Source: Myxococcaceae bacterium JPH2 (GTDB taxonomy: Bacteria > Myxococcota > Myxococcia > Myxococcales > Myxococcaceae). Taken from it: a DNA stretch of 64,000 nt. Positions 8,976 to 19,475 of this stretch are shown here, piece by piece. Both the position numbers and the translations under genes were made by a program. Under the pieces are notes generated by a model. The model saw nothing but the letters and a program-made list of their open reading frames with translations. It had not been told where the DNA came from and searched no databases. The stretch is from assembly GCA_016458225.1 (NCBI GenBank), contig JAEMGR010000009.1, forward strand, positions 1 through 64,000, written 5' to 3'. Every line of letters starts with the position of its first letter. Position 1 is the first letter of the stretch.

Positions 8976-9365
8976 CTACTTGCGGCTCGCGTCGCGCTCG
9001 TCCGGAGGCAGCGCCGCACGCAGGCGCTCCACGAACCGCTCGATGCGGGACCGCTTGTCGTCATCAACGTCCACGAACTCCACGGCCATCCCCGGCGATT
9101 CCGGCGCGGACACGCCTGGGGTGTTCGAGCGCGTCACCCGGCCCGTCAGGTCCACCGGGAAGTCCGCCCCCGGCAGCGACACCAGCACCCGCACCAGCGT
9201 CCCCACGTCCAACGGCTGGGACGTGTTGATGTACAGCCCGCCGCGAGACAGGTTCACCGCCCAGTCCGAGACGAAGCCCGCCACCGTGCGATACGCCACC
9301 GGCAGCTCGTGCTCCACGCGAGGCGCGCGGTGACCGGGGGATGTCTTCTCCAGGGAATCGGCCAT
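8976..9365 (-). CDS. Single-domain PilZ protein (Myxococcus paralogue type)
   Basis: A 129-residue PilZ-domain protein. PilZ domains bind cyclic-di-GMP through RxxxR and (D/N)xSxxG. Here the second motif is present (NLSRGGLY), but the first reads HRAPR, so the leading Arg is His and binding may be weak or lost. Small PilZ paralogues of this kind are abundant in Myxococcus, where they affect motility and exopolysaccharide. The C-terminal stretch after DVDDDKRSRIERFVERL is a charged helix. It sits alone between the CoA-transferase operon and the methyltransferase gene, preceded by a GC-rich hairpin. Confidence 0.9.
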   Translation of the reverse strand: MADSLEKTSPGHRAPRVEHELPVAYRTVAGFVSDWAVNLSRGGLYINTSQPLDVGTLVRVLVSLPGADFPVDLTGRVTRSNTPGVSAPESPGMAVEFVDVDDDKRSRIERFVERLRAALPPDERDASRK

Positions 9366-9372
9366 GGTGGGC

Positions 9373-9408
9373 TCCGCCGCGGCGCCAGAAGGTCCGGCGC
9401 GCGGCGGA
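9373..9408 (-). other. GC-rich hairpin between scoB and the pilZ gene
   Basis: A near-perfect inverted repeat: outer arms tccgccgc (from 9373) and gcggcgga (to 9408), one bulged G, inner arms gcgcc and ggcgc, and a 9-nt loop. No T-run follows in the minus direction, so it does not look like a standard intrinsic terminator. It could insulate the CoA-transferase mRNA from pilZ, or fold in the short pilZ leader, because it ends just before the pilZ ATG at 9365. Confidence 0.4.
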
Positions 9409-9418
9409 GGACCTTAGC

Positions 9419-10075
9419 TCAGAGCTTCATCTCGCGCAGGTCCGGCGCCACCTTCAGCGTCGGCTCGGTGAGCTTCTTCACCAACTCCACCGTCACGCCG
9501 GGCGCCACCTCGCGCAGCACCAGGCCCTCGGGCGTCACGTCCAGGAACGCGTGGTCCGTGACGATGTGGTGCACGCACTTGAGGCCCGTGAGCGGCAGCG
9601 AGCACTTCTTGAGGATCTTCGGCTGCCCCTCCTTGTTCGCGTGCTCCATGGCCACGTAGATGCGCTTGGCGCCCACCGCCAGGTCCATGGCGCCGCCCAT
9701 CCCCTTCACCATCTTCCCGGGGATCATCCAGTTGGCCAGGTCGCCCTGCTCGCTGACTTCCATGGCGCCCAGCACGGCCATGTCGATGTGGCCGCCGCGG
9801 ATCATCCCGAAGGACAGCGCCGAGTCGAAGAAGGCCGAGCCCTTGACGACCGTCACCGTCTCCTTGCCCGCGTTGATGAGGTCCGGATCCTCGTCGCCCG
9901 CCACGGGGTACGGCCCGATGCCGAGCAGTCCGTTCTCCGACTGGAGCACCACCTCCACGCCCGCGGGGAGGTAGTTGGGAACCAGCGTGGGGATGCCGAT
10001 GCCCAGGTTGACGTAGAAGCCGTCCCGAAGCTCCTGGGCGATGCGCTGCGCGATCTGTTCACGAGAGAGTGGCAT
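9419..10075 (-). CDS. scoB: 3-oxoacid CoA-transferase, subunit B
   Basis: The 218-residue catalytic subunit of a two-subunit class I CoA-transferase that moves CoA from succinyl-CoA (or another donor) to acetoacetate. Seen: the N-terminal [18 protein letters not shown] and the motif [12 protein letters not shown], which contains the glutamate that forms the glutamyl-CoA intermediate, then [10 protein letters not shown] chose ATG 10075 ([16 protein letters not shown]), 7 bp after the scoA stop; longer starts run into scoA. With thiolase upstream it links acetoacetate, acetoacetyl-CoA and acetyl-CoA. Confidence 0.95.
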   Translation of the reverse strand: MPLSREQIAQRIAQELRDGFYVNLGIGIPTLVPNYLPAGVEVVLQSENGLLGIGPYPVAGDEDPDLINAGKETVTVVKGSAFFDSALSFGMIRGGHIDMAVLGAMEVSEQGDLANWMIPGKMVKGMGGAMDLAVGAKRIYVAMEHANKEGQPKILKKCSLPLTGLKCVHHIVTDHAFLDVTPEGLVLREVAPGVTVELVKKLTEPTLKVAPDLREMKL

Positions 10076-10082
10076 GGGCTCC

Positions 10083-10781
10083 TCACGCCTGCTTGCGGAC
10101 GGTCCGCCGCTCGATCCACTTCTGGAGGTTCTTCGCCTGGATGATCCGGTGCACGAAGATGCTGGGCACGTGCACGAGGTCCGGGTCGAGTTCACCCGGC
10201 TGCACGATGTGCTCGGCCTCGACGATGGTCACCTTCGCCGCCATGCACATCATCGGGGAGAAGTTGCGCGCCGTCTTGCGGAACACCAGGTTGCCCCACG
10301 TGTCCGCCTTCCACGCGTGGATGATGGCGAAGTCGGCCTTGAGCGGCGTCTCCAGCACGTGGAGCCGACCGTCGATCATCCGCGACTCCTTGCCCTCGGC
10401 CACCTGCGTCCCGGCGCCCGTGGGGGTGAAGAAGCCACCGATGCCGCAGCCACCCGCGCGGATGCGCTCGGCCAAGGTGCCCTGCGGGTTCAGCTCCACC
10501 TCCAGCTCACCGGAGAGGAACTGCCGCTCGAACTCCTTGTTCTCCCCCACGTAGCTGGCCACCATCTTCTTCACCTGCTTGTTCTGAAGCAGGATGCCGA
10601 GCCCCAACTCCGTGGTGCCGCAGTTGTTGGAGATGATGGTGATGCGCTTCACGTTCTTCCGGTGGATCGCCTCGATGAGGTTCTCCGGGTTGCCGCACAG
10701 CCCGAAGCCACCACTCATCAGGGTGATGTCGTCGGGGATGTCGGCGACCGCCTCATCCGCGCTCGCGTAGACCTTGTTCAT
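10083..10781 (-). CDS. scoA: 3-oxoacid CoA-transferase, subunit A
   Basis: The 232-residue partner of scoB. Seen: the N-terminal [17 protein letters not shown] and the CoA-binding loop [13 protein letters not shown], then [20 protein letters not shown] typical of the alpha subunit of 3-oxoacid CoA-transferases. Gene order (thiolase, scoA, scoB) with gaps of 78 and 7 bp indicates one operon. Donor specificity, succinyl-CoA versus acetyl-CoA or butyryl-CoA, cannot be read from the sequence. Confidence 0.95.
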   Translation of the reverse strand: MNKVYASADEAVADIPDDITLMSGGFGLCGNPENLIEAIHRKNVKRITIISNNCGTTELGLGILLQNKQVKKMVASYVGENKEFERQFLSGELEVELNPQGTLAERIRAGGCGIGGFFTPTGAGTQVAEGKESRMIDGRLHVLETPLKADFAIIHAWKADTWGNLVFRKTARNFSPMMCMAAKVTIVEAEHIVQPGELDPDLVHVPSIFVHRIIQAKNLQKWIERRTVRKQA

Positions 10782-10859
10782 CCGTCCTCCCGCATGTGGA
10801 AACGGGATGGAGGCCCTGCTCCGGCCCCCATCCCGCGCAAGATGCCTACGTGCTGAGCC

Positions 10860-12041
10860 TCAGCGCTCCACCATCAGCGCGATGCCCTCGCCACCACCGA
10901 TGCACAGCGACGCCACGCCGCGCTTCTTGTCCAGGTCCTTCATCGTCTGCAGCAGCGTCACCAGCACGCGCGCGCCCGACGCCCCGATGGGGTGACCCAG
11001 GCACACCGCGCCGCCGCGCACGTTCACCTTGGACGGGTCCAGACCGAGCAGCCGGTTGTTCGCGATGGCCACCACCGCGAACGCCTCGTTGATCTCCCAG
11101 AGGTCCACGTCCTTGGCCGTCAGGGACGTCTTCTTCAAGAGCGTGTTGATGGAGTCCGCCGGCGCGATGGTGAACTCCACCGGCTTGCGAGCGGCCTGCG
11201 CGTGGCCCTTGATGCGGCCCAGGATGGTGCGGCCCTCGGCCTTGGCGCGCTCCTCGCTCATCAACACCAGCGCCGCGGCGCCGTCGTTGATGGAGGACGC
11301 GTTGGCCGCCGTCACCGTGCCGTCCTTCTTGAAGACCGGCTTCAGGCCGGCAATCTTCTCCGGCTTCGCGTTGCGAGGACCCTCGTCGTCCGTGACGGTG
11401 ACGACGTCCTCGGGCTTCTTGCCGGGAATCTGGACCGGGACGATCTCCGCGGCGAACAGGCCGTCCTTCTGGGCCTTGATGGCGCGCTGGGTGGACTCGA
11501 GCGCGAACTCATCCTGCTGCGCGCGGCTGATGCCCTGGGTCGTGGCGCAGTCCTCGGCGCACAGACCCATGTGGACGTTGCCGTACACGTCCCAGAGTCC
11601 GTCGTGGATCATCGCGTCCTTGAACTCCACGTTCCCCATGCGGGCGCCGCCGCGCATGGTGTGGCTCAGGTAGGGCGCGTTGCTCATGGACTCCATGCCG
11701 CCCGCGACGATGATGTCCGCGTCGCCCAGCGCGATGGCCTGCGCGGCGGAGATGACGGCCTTGAGGCCGGAGCCGCACACCTTGTTGAGCGTGACGGCGG
11801 GAACGCTGTCCGGGAGGCCCGCGAAGATGGCGGCCTGACGAGCGGGCGCCTGGCCCACGCCCGCCTGGAGCACGCAGCCCATGATGGCCTCCTGGACCGT
11901 CTCCGGCTTCACGCCCGCGCGCTCCAGCGCCGCCTTGATGGCGATGGCACCCAGTTGCGGCGCCGTGAGCTTGGAGAGGGCACCCTGGAAGGCCCCGATG
12001 GGGGTGCGGGCTGCGCCCACGATGACGACTTCACGAGCCAT
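10860..12041 (-). CDS. Acetyl-CoA C-acetyltransferase (thiolase)
   Basis: A 393-residue degradative or biosynthetic thiolase interconverting two acetyl-CoA with acetoacetyl-CoA. Seen: the acyl-accepting Cys89 in NKVCGSGLKAV, NEAFA, GHPIGASGAR containing the active-site His, and the second catalytic Cys in SLCIGGGEG. Length is normal. The start is supported by AGGAGG seven bases before ATG 12041. It is the first gene of the thiolase-scoA-scoB operon and has a good candidate promoter at 12087-12115. Together with the dehydrogenase/crotonase genes at 14.4-19 kb it completes a butyryl-CoA/acetoacetyl-CoA route. Confidence 0.95.
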   Translation of the reverse strand: MAREVVIVGAARTPIGAFQGALSKLTAPQLGAIAIKAALERAGVKPETVQEAIMGCVLQAGVGQAPARQAAIFAGLPDSVPAVTLNKVCGSGLKAVISAAQAIALGDADIIVAGGMESMSNAPYLSHTMRGGARMGNVEFKDAMIHDGLWDVYGNVHMGLCAEDCATTQGISRAQQDEFALESTQRAIKAQKDGLFAAEIVPVQIPGKKPEDVVTVTDDEGPRNAKPEKIAGLKPVFKKDGTVTAANASSINDGAAALVLMSEERAKAEGRTILGRIKGHAQAARKPVEFTIAPADSINTLLKKTSLTAKDVDLWEINEAFAVVAIANNRLLGLDPSKVNVRGGAVCLGHPIGASGARVLVTLLQTMKDLDKKRGVASLCIGGGEGIALMVER

Positions 12042-12086
12042 GACAACTGCCTCCTGAGATGACGTTCGTTAACAGCGGCGGGGGCC

Positions 12087-12115
12087 CTTATCACTGGGCG
12101 TTTCGGAGGGGTCAA
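12087..12115 (-). promoter_or_regulatory. Candidate sigma70-type promoter of the thiolase-CoA-transferase operon
   Basis: On the minus strand TTGACC (12115-12110), a 17-bp spacer, then GATAAG (12092-12087). The -35 matches 5 of 6 and the -10 matches 4 of 6 bases. It lies between the rpsA terminator and the thiolase start, giving a leader of about 40 nt that includes AGGAGG. Read by eye only. Confidence 0.5.
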
Positions 12116-12126
12116 GCGTCGTGCCC

Positions 12127-12167
12127 AAAAAGGAAACGGCCGGGCCCCCGCTCGGGAACCCGGCCGT
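12127..12167 (-). terminator. Intrinsic terminator of rpsA
   Basis: A perfect 9-bp GC-rich stem (ACGGCCGGG pairing with CCCGGCCGT; plus-strand arms 12136-12144 and 12159-12167, 14-nt loop) is followed in the minus direction by TTCCTTTTT. It starts about 20 bp after the rpsA stop codon. It isolates rpsA from the thiolase operon downstream and is the clearest terminator in the window. Confidence 0.88.
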
Positions 12168-12188
12168 CGCCGACATGACGCGAAGCGA

Positions 12189-13904
<1,716 letters not shown>

Positions 13905-14024
13905 GAAATGAAAGTCCTTGGAAACGGTACAACTGCCCCCTGTTTGAGAATGAATCGCAGCGCCTGCGGGGAGCAACCGGTCGCTGCGGGCGTCCCTCCA
14001 ATAGGGACATGATGCATGTTGAGG
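13905..14024 (-). promoter_or_regulatory. Structured 5' leader of rpsA
   Basis: About 120 nt between the predicted transcription start and ATG 13904. Two stem-loops are visible: GTCCCT/AGGGAC (13992-13997 with 14003-14008) and CGCAGCG/CGCTGCG (13956-13962 with 13982-13988). S1 represses its own translation through leader structure in Escherichia coli; a similar role here is inference. Confidence 0.4.
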
Positions 14025-14030
14025 CCGCGC

Positions 14031-14060
14031 ACCCTAGACACCGCTTATTCCGGTAGTCAA
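14031..14060 (-). promoter_or_regulatory. Candidate sigma70-type promoter of rpsA
   Basis: On the minus strand TTGACT (14060-14055), an 18-bp spacer and TAGGGT (14036-14031). The -35 is strong (5 of 6) and the -10 is weaker. Position and direction fit transcription of rpsA. Confidence 0.5.
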
Positions 14061-14428
14061 GCAGGCGCGTGCCTCATGTGAGGACTCGGGAGAAACTCCC
14101 CCTGGCCCTGTCTGCCCCGGGTGGGGTGTCCGACGCCCGCTCCGCGTGAGGGCGGGACCCTTGATGTAGGGATGCTCGCTGCGCGCCGCACCTGCTCGCC
14201 GCCGAGGGGAGCGCCCCTGCCCTGCCCGCCCGGTGGGACTGCCTGGACAGGAACGAGCGACGGGTGCGCTCGAAACAGGTGCGACATTTCGCGCCGGGGT
14301 TCGTCTTCCCGGTGGGCGGGGGCCGAGAAGTTCCGCGTCCGGCACGAAACACGGGGAGGTGCGCCCGGGGGGGTGGACTTGTTCCCGCGTGCCGGCGGAT
14401 TCGGCCCCGCCCGTCTACCGCTTGCCTC
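14061..14428. other. Intergenic stretch without a supported gene
   Basis: About 370 bp between the rpsA promoter and the end of the acyl-CoA dehydrogenase gene. Several short overlapping open frames on the minus strand (within 14034-14345) have no ribosome-binding site, no recognisable domain and compete with each other, so I do not call them. I looked for tRNA, RNase P, SRP and 6S RNA hallmarks and saw none. GC-rich inverted segments exist but none forms a convincing terminator. Confidence 0.5.
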
Positions 14429-15574
14429 CTAGCTGATGAGGCGGAACGTCTCGCGGGCGATCACCAGGCGCTGCACCTCGCTGGTGCCCTCGTAGATGGT
14501 CTGCACGCGCGCGTCGCGGAAGTAGCGCTCCACCGGGAACTCGTCGATGTAGCCGTAGCCGCCGTGGAGCTGGACCGCCTTGTCGCACACGCGGTTGCTC
14601 GTCTCGCTGGCGAACAGCTTGGCCATGGACGCCTCGCGGGTGAAGGGCTGCTTCTGCTCCTTCAGGTACGCGGCGCGCAGGGTCAGCAGCTCCGCCGCGG
14701 ACAGCTGCGTCTTCATGTCCGCCATCATGAAGCGAGGTCCCTGGAACTCCGCCACGGCCTCGCCGAACGCCTTGCGGTCCTTCGTGTACGAGACGGTGGC
14801 CTCCATCGCCGCGCGGGCCACGCCGCACGCCTGCGCCGCGATGCCAATGCGCCCGCCGTCCAGCGCGGTCATCGCCAGCTTGAAGCCGTCGCCCTCCTTG
14901 CCCAGGAGGTTCTCGGCGGGGATCTCGCAGTCCTCGAAGGTGAGCGCCACCGTGTTGGAGGCGCGCAGGCCCATCTTGTCCTCGTGCCGGCCGATGTGCA
15001 GACCCTTCGTGCCGCCCTCGACGATGAAGCAGGACAGGCCCTTGTTGCCCACGCCGGACGTGCGCGCCCACACCACCATCACCCCGGCGTGCGCGCCGGA
15101 GGTGATCCACTGCTTGCTGCCGTTGAGGACGTAGCGGTCGCCGCGCTTGACGGCGCTGGTGAGCAGCGCGCCCGGATCCGAGCCCGCGTGCGGCTCGGAG
15201 AGCGCGAACGAGCCCACCACCGCCTCGCCCGACGTGAGCCGGGTGACGTACGTCTCGCGCTGCGCGTCGGTGCCGAAGGCGTGGATCAGCTCCGCGCACA
15301 TGTTGGTCACCGCCATGGCCACGGACACGGAGGCATCCGCCGCCGCCATCTCCATCATCGCCAGGGCGTAGGCGACCACGCCCGCCTCCGCGCCGCCGTA
15401 CTTCGACGGGAGGTTCACGCCCAGGAGGCCCAGCTCGGCCAGCTCGCGGAAAATCTCCGTGGGGAAGCGCTCCTCGCGGTCCATCGCGCGCGCCTGCGGA
15501 GCCACCCGCTCCCGCGCGAACTTGCGGGCGGTGTCACGAATGAGGGTCTGCGTCTCGGTCAGCTCGAGGTTCAC
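14429..15574 (-). CDS. Acyl-CoA dehydrogenase (short-chain type), copy 2
   Basis: A 381-residue FAD-dependent acyl-CoA dehydrogenase. Seen: the N-terminal helical domain (MNLELTETQTLIRDTARKFA), the FAD/substrate loop FALSEPHAGSDPG, the beta-domain WITSGAHAG, and the catalytic base Glu in YEGTSEVQRLVIARE near the end. It is the last gene of the hbd-crotonase-dehydrogenase cluster, 15 bp after the AgmX-tail protein. Substrate could be butyryl-CoA, isovaleryl-CoA or another short or branched acyl-CoA. It is a clear paralogue of the dehydrogenase at 16039-17181, suggesting divided substrate ranges. Confidence 0.95.
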   Translation of the reverse strand: MNLELTETQTLIRDTARKFARERVAPQARAMDREERFPTEIFRELAELGLLGVNLPSKYGGAEAGVVAYALAMMEMAAADASVSVAMAVTNMCAELIHAFGTDAQRETYVTRLTSGEAVVGSFALSEPHAGSDPGALLTSAVKRGDRYVLNGSKQWITSGAHAGVMVVWARTSGVGNKGLSCFIVEGGTKGLHIGRHEDKMGLRASNTVALTFEDCEIPAENLLGKEGDGFKLAMTALDGGRIGIAAQACGVARAAMEATVSYTKDRKAFGEAVAEFQGPRFMMADMKTQLSAAELLTLRAAYLKEQKQPFTREASMAKLFASETSNRVCDKAVQLHGGYGYIDEFPVERYFRDARVQTIYEGTSEVQRLVIARETFRLIS

Positions 15575-15589
15575 GGCGGGCGTCCTGTC

Positions 15590-16033
15590 CTACTCGATGG
15601 CCTTGAGGTTGAACGGGTACTCGATGGGGTGATCGCGTCCGTCCGTGGGCTTGGGGAAGCTCATGGACATCAGCACCGCCACCACGCAGTCGTTGAGCCC
15701 CGCGTCCTTCAGCGTGCTCGCCTTCTTCACGACCTTGGCGTCCTTCACCAGCCCCTCGGGCGTGATGGTGAAGGACGTCATCAGCTTGCCCTCCACCTTC
15801 TTGCCCTTCTCCACCAGGTGGTCCTCGTAGCACTCCTGGATGCGGACCTTGTGGTGGAGCATGACCTGCTGGATGGAGTCCGGCGTGAAGGGCAGCGCGC
15901 TGACATCCAGCGCCTCCGGCTGCTTGTTGGCCGGAGCCTTCTGGGCCGTCTTGTGCTTCGCGGGCGCACCCTGCCCCAGCGCCAGCGCCGGGCTCAGGAA
16001 CACCGCCATCGCGAGGGCGAGCGAGCGCGTCAT
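15590..16033 (-). CDS. Small secreted protein with AgmX/PglI-type C-terminal domain
   Basis: A 147-residue protein with a signal peptide (MTRSLALAMAVFLSPALALG), a Lys/Ala-rich linker, and a C-terminal domain with the pattern IQECYEDHLVEKGKKVEGKL, FTITPEGLVKDAKVV, LNDCVVAVLMSMSFPKPTDG. This TonB-C-like domain with paired cysteines is found at the end of many myxobacterial AgmX/PglI-related proteins. ATG 16033 is only 5 bp after the stop of the preceding dehydrogenase gene, so it is embedded in a metabolic operon. Role unknown; probably periplasmic. Confidence 0.85.
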   Translation of the reverse strand: MTRSLALAMAVFLSPALALGQGAPAKHKTAQKAPANKQPEALDVSALPFTPDSIQQVMLHHKVRIQECYEDHLVEKGKKVEGKLMTSFTITPEGLVKDAKVVKKASTLKDAGLNDCVVAVLMSMSFPKPTDGRDHPIEYPFNLKAIE

Positions 16034-16038
16034 GGCGA

Positions 16039-17181
<1,143 letters not shown>

Positions 17182-17312
17182 GAGGCTTCTCGGACGGCGG
17201 GAGGTAAAAAGTCGAGCCTACATAGTATGCGGACCCGCGTCCGGGAACAGCGAAGACGCGGGGCCTCGGGACAAGCGCGGGTTGCCGCCGGGATTAGCCG
17301 GCGGCCCCTCGC

Positions 17313-18089
17313 TCACTTCCCGGTGAACTGGGCCGGGCGCTTCTCCAGGAAGGCCTTCATGCCCTCGCGCTGGTCTTCCGAGCCGAAGAGCACCGCGAAC
17401 CCCTGGCGCTCCAGCTCGTTCGCCGCGCGCAGGTCCTGGTCCGCGCCGAACTCCACCACCCGCTTGGCCTGGGACACGGCCAGGGGGCCGTTCTTGAGAA
17501 TCTTCCCGGCCACGGCGCGGCAGTGCTCCATGAGCTTGTCCGCCGGCAGCACGTCCAGCACCAGGCCGATCTCCTTGGCCCGGGCCGCGTCGATGCGGTC
17601 CGCGGTGAAGAGCAGCTCCTTGGCCCGCGAGCGACCCACCAGGCGCGTGAGCCGCTGGGTGCCGCCGAAGCCCGGGATGACGCCCAGGGTGACCTCGGGC
17701 AGCCCCAGCTTCGCCTTCTCCGAGGCGTAGATGAGGTCGCACGCCATGGCCAGCTCGCAGCCGCCGCCCAGCGCGAAGCCGTTCACGGCCGCGATGGTGA
17801 CGATGGGCAGCGACTCCAGCGTCTGGAAGACGTGGTGCCCCAGCGCGGAGAACTCGCGCGCCTGGGCCGCGGTGATGGTGACCATCTCCGCGATGTCCGC
17901 GCCCGCCACGAAGGCCTTGTCGCCGCCGCCGGTGACGATGAGCGCGCGGGTGTCGTCGCCCAAGGACTTCAGGGCGGCGTCCATCTCGTGGAAGGTCTTG
18001 CTGTTGAGGGCGTTGAGCGCCTTGGGCCGGTCAATCGTGAGGACCGCGATGCCGCCGTCCTTCTCCAGCCGGATGTTCTCGTAGGCCAT
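17313..18089 (-). CDS. crt: Enoyl-CoA hydratase (crotonase)
   Basis: A 258-residue crotonase that hydrates crotonyl-CoA to 3-hydroxybutyryl-CoA. Seen: the first oxyanion-hole segment DKAFVAGADIAEM, the second GFALGGGCELAMACD including the first catalytic Glu, and GLPEVTLGVIPGFGGTQRL with the second catalytic Glu. It starts 30 bp after the hbd stop and is followed by the first acyl-CoA dehydrogenase. The 131-bp gap downstream shows no clear terminator. Confidence 0.95.
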   Translation of the reverse strand: MAYENIRLEKDGGIAVLTIDRPKALNALNSKTFHEMDAALKSLGDDTRALIVTGGGDKAFVAGADIAEMVTITAAQAREFSALGHHVFQTLESLPIVTIAAVNGFALGGGCELAMACDLIYASEKAKLGLPEVTLGVIPGFGGTQRLTRLVGRSRAKELLFTADRIDAARAKEIGLVLDVLPADKLMEHCRAVAGKILKNGPLAVSQAKRVVEFGADQDLRAANELERQGFAVLFGSEDQREGMKAFLEKRPAQFTGK

Positions 18090-18119
18090 GGTGCGGGCTC
18101 CTGTCCGTGCTCGGGGGAA

Positions 18120-18968
18120 CTAGTACTTGTAGAAGCCGCGGCCGCTCTTCTTGCCGAACCAGCCGGCGTCCACGTACTGACGCAGCAGCGGGCACGGGCG
18201 GTACTTCGGGTCGCCCAAGCCCTTGTGCAGCACCTCGGCGATGAAGAGCACGGTGTCCAGGCCGATGAAGTCCGCGAGCTGCAGCGGGCCCATGGGCTGG
18301 TTGGTGCCCAGCTTCATCGCGGTGTCGATGTCCTCCGCGGTGCCCAGGCCCTCCATCAGCGCGTAGCAGGCCTCGTTCAGCATGGGGATGAGGATGCGGT
18401 TGACGATGAAGCCCGGGAAGTCCTTGGACACCACCGTCGTCTTGCCCATGCGCTCGGCCAGCGCGCGCGTGGTGTTGTAGGTCTCCTCGGAGGTGGCCGC
18501 GCCGCGGATCAGCTCCACCAGCTGCATCACCGGCACCGGGTTCATGAAGTGCATCCCGATGACGGACTCGGGGCGCTTCGTGGACGCGGCGATGCGGGTG
18601 ATGGGGATGGAGGACGTGTTGGTGGCCAGGATGCCGCCGGGCCGCACCACCGCGTCCAGCTCCAGGAAGATGCGGCGCTTGAGGTCCTCGTTCTCGGTGA
18701 CGGCCTCGATGGCGAAGTCCACGTCCTTGGCGTCCGTGGCCTGGGTCAGCGTGGCGAGGTTGGCCTCGGCGGCCTTCTGCTTCGCCTCGTCCAGCTTGCC
18801 CTTCTCCACCAGCTTCTTCAGGCCGCCGCGGATGCGCTCGGCGCCCTTGGCGAGCCCTTCCTTGGACACATCCACCAGCGTGACGCGCAGGCCCGCGACC
18901 AGCGCCACCTGCGCGATGCCCGCGCCCATCTGCCCTGCACCGACGACGACGACGTGCTCCGTTGCCAT
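18120..18968 (-). CDS. hbd: 3-hydroxybutyryl-CoA dehydrogenase
   Basis: A 282-residue NAD(P)-dependent dehydrogenase interconverting acetoacetyl-CoA and 3-hydroxybutyryl-CoA. Seen: the Rossmann motif VVGAGQMGAGIAQVA, the catalytic His and following Asn in GMHFMNPVPVMQLVE, GFIVNRILIPMLNEA, and the family ending GKKSGRGFYKY. I chose ATG 18968 because it gives the usual family length; an ATG eight codons upstream is possible. A promoter candidate lies at 19012-19040. Confidence 0.95.
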   Translation of the reverse strand: MATEHVVVVGAGQMGAGIAQVALVAGLRVTLVDVSKEGLAKGAERIRGGLKKLVEKGKLDEAKQKAAEANLATLTQATDAKDVDFAIEAVTENEDLKRRIFLELDAVVRPGGILATNTSSIPITRIAASTKRPESVIGMHFMNPVPVMQLVELIRGAATSEETYNTTRALAERMGKTTVVSKDFPGFIVNRILIPMLNEACYALMEGLGTAEDIDTAMKLGTNQPMGPLQLADFIGLDTVLFIAEVLHKGLGDPKYRPCPLLRQYVDAGWFGKKSGRGFYKY

Positions 18969-19011
18969 GGCGTTCGTGGACCCCTCGGTCATTTGGGAAA
19001 ACGTGCGGGCG

Positions 19012-19040
19012 GCCATAACGCACGCCCTGGGGGCGGTCAA
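19012..19040 (-). promoter_or_regulatory. Candidate promoter of the hbd-crt-acyl-CoA dehydrogenase operon
   Basis: Minus strand TTGACC (19040-19035), 17-bp spacer, TATGGC (19017-19012). The -35 hexamer is identical to that proposed for the thiolase operon and overlaps the stop codon of the upstream gene. The -10 matches only 3 of 6 bases. Confidence 0.4.
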
Positions 19041-19471
19041 CGACTGGCGTCTGGCAGGCGGAGCTGGCGAACGATGCGCGCATCCTCTCCCACGGAGAGC
19101 GTGTCCTCCACGCGCAGCCGGGCCTCCTGCCCTTCCCGCTTCACGAACAGCAGCGCGCGGAAGGTGCCCTCGGGCAGGGCCGCCTGGACCTCCACCCGGG
19201 GCGGCGGCCCGGAGGGAAAGAAGCGCTCCTCGCGCTTCTCGATGTGGCCGTCCTCGCCCACCACCTGGATGTCCAACGCGCGCGCCGAGGCCCAGCCTGG
19301 GCCCTCCAGCTCGAACACCAGCTCGCGCTCCGGGATGGACGTGGAGCGCCACAGCCACAGGCCCAGCGCCGCCAGGAGGAGCACCGGGAGCCGCTTGGCC
19401 AACGGGTGGGAGCGCCACCCCGCGCGAGACCCAGGCCGCGGGGAGGAGGAAGACTCGGGTGCTTCCGCCAC
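19037..19471 (-). CDS. Membrane-anchored protein of unknown function
   Basis: A 144-residue protein. The N-terminus is Ser/Pro/Arg-rich and cytosolic, followed by one membrane segment (LPVLLLAALGLWLWRS) and an extracytoplasmic beta-rich domain of about 95 residues (RELVFELEGPGWASARALDI ... LPEGTFRALLFVKREG). I recognise no family. GTG 19471 is chosen because AAGGAG lies 8 bases upstream, overlapping the end of the preceding gene, which implies translational coupling. Confidence 0.75.
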   Translation of the reverse strand: MAEAPESSSSPRPGSRAGWRSHPLAKRLPVLLLAALGLWLWRSTSIPERELVFELEGPGWASARALDIQVVGEDGHIEKREERFFPSGPPPRVEVQAALPEGTFRALLFVKREGQEARLRVEDTLSVGEDARIVRQLRLPDASR

Positions 19472-19475
19472 CCCG

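Noticed and set aside
14034-14345. Short minus-strand open frames in the rpsA upstream region
   Set aside because: They overlap one another and the promoter region, have no ribosome-binding site and resemble no protein family.
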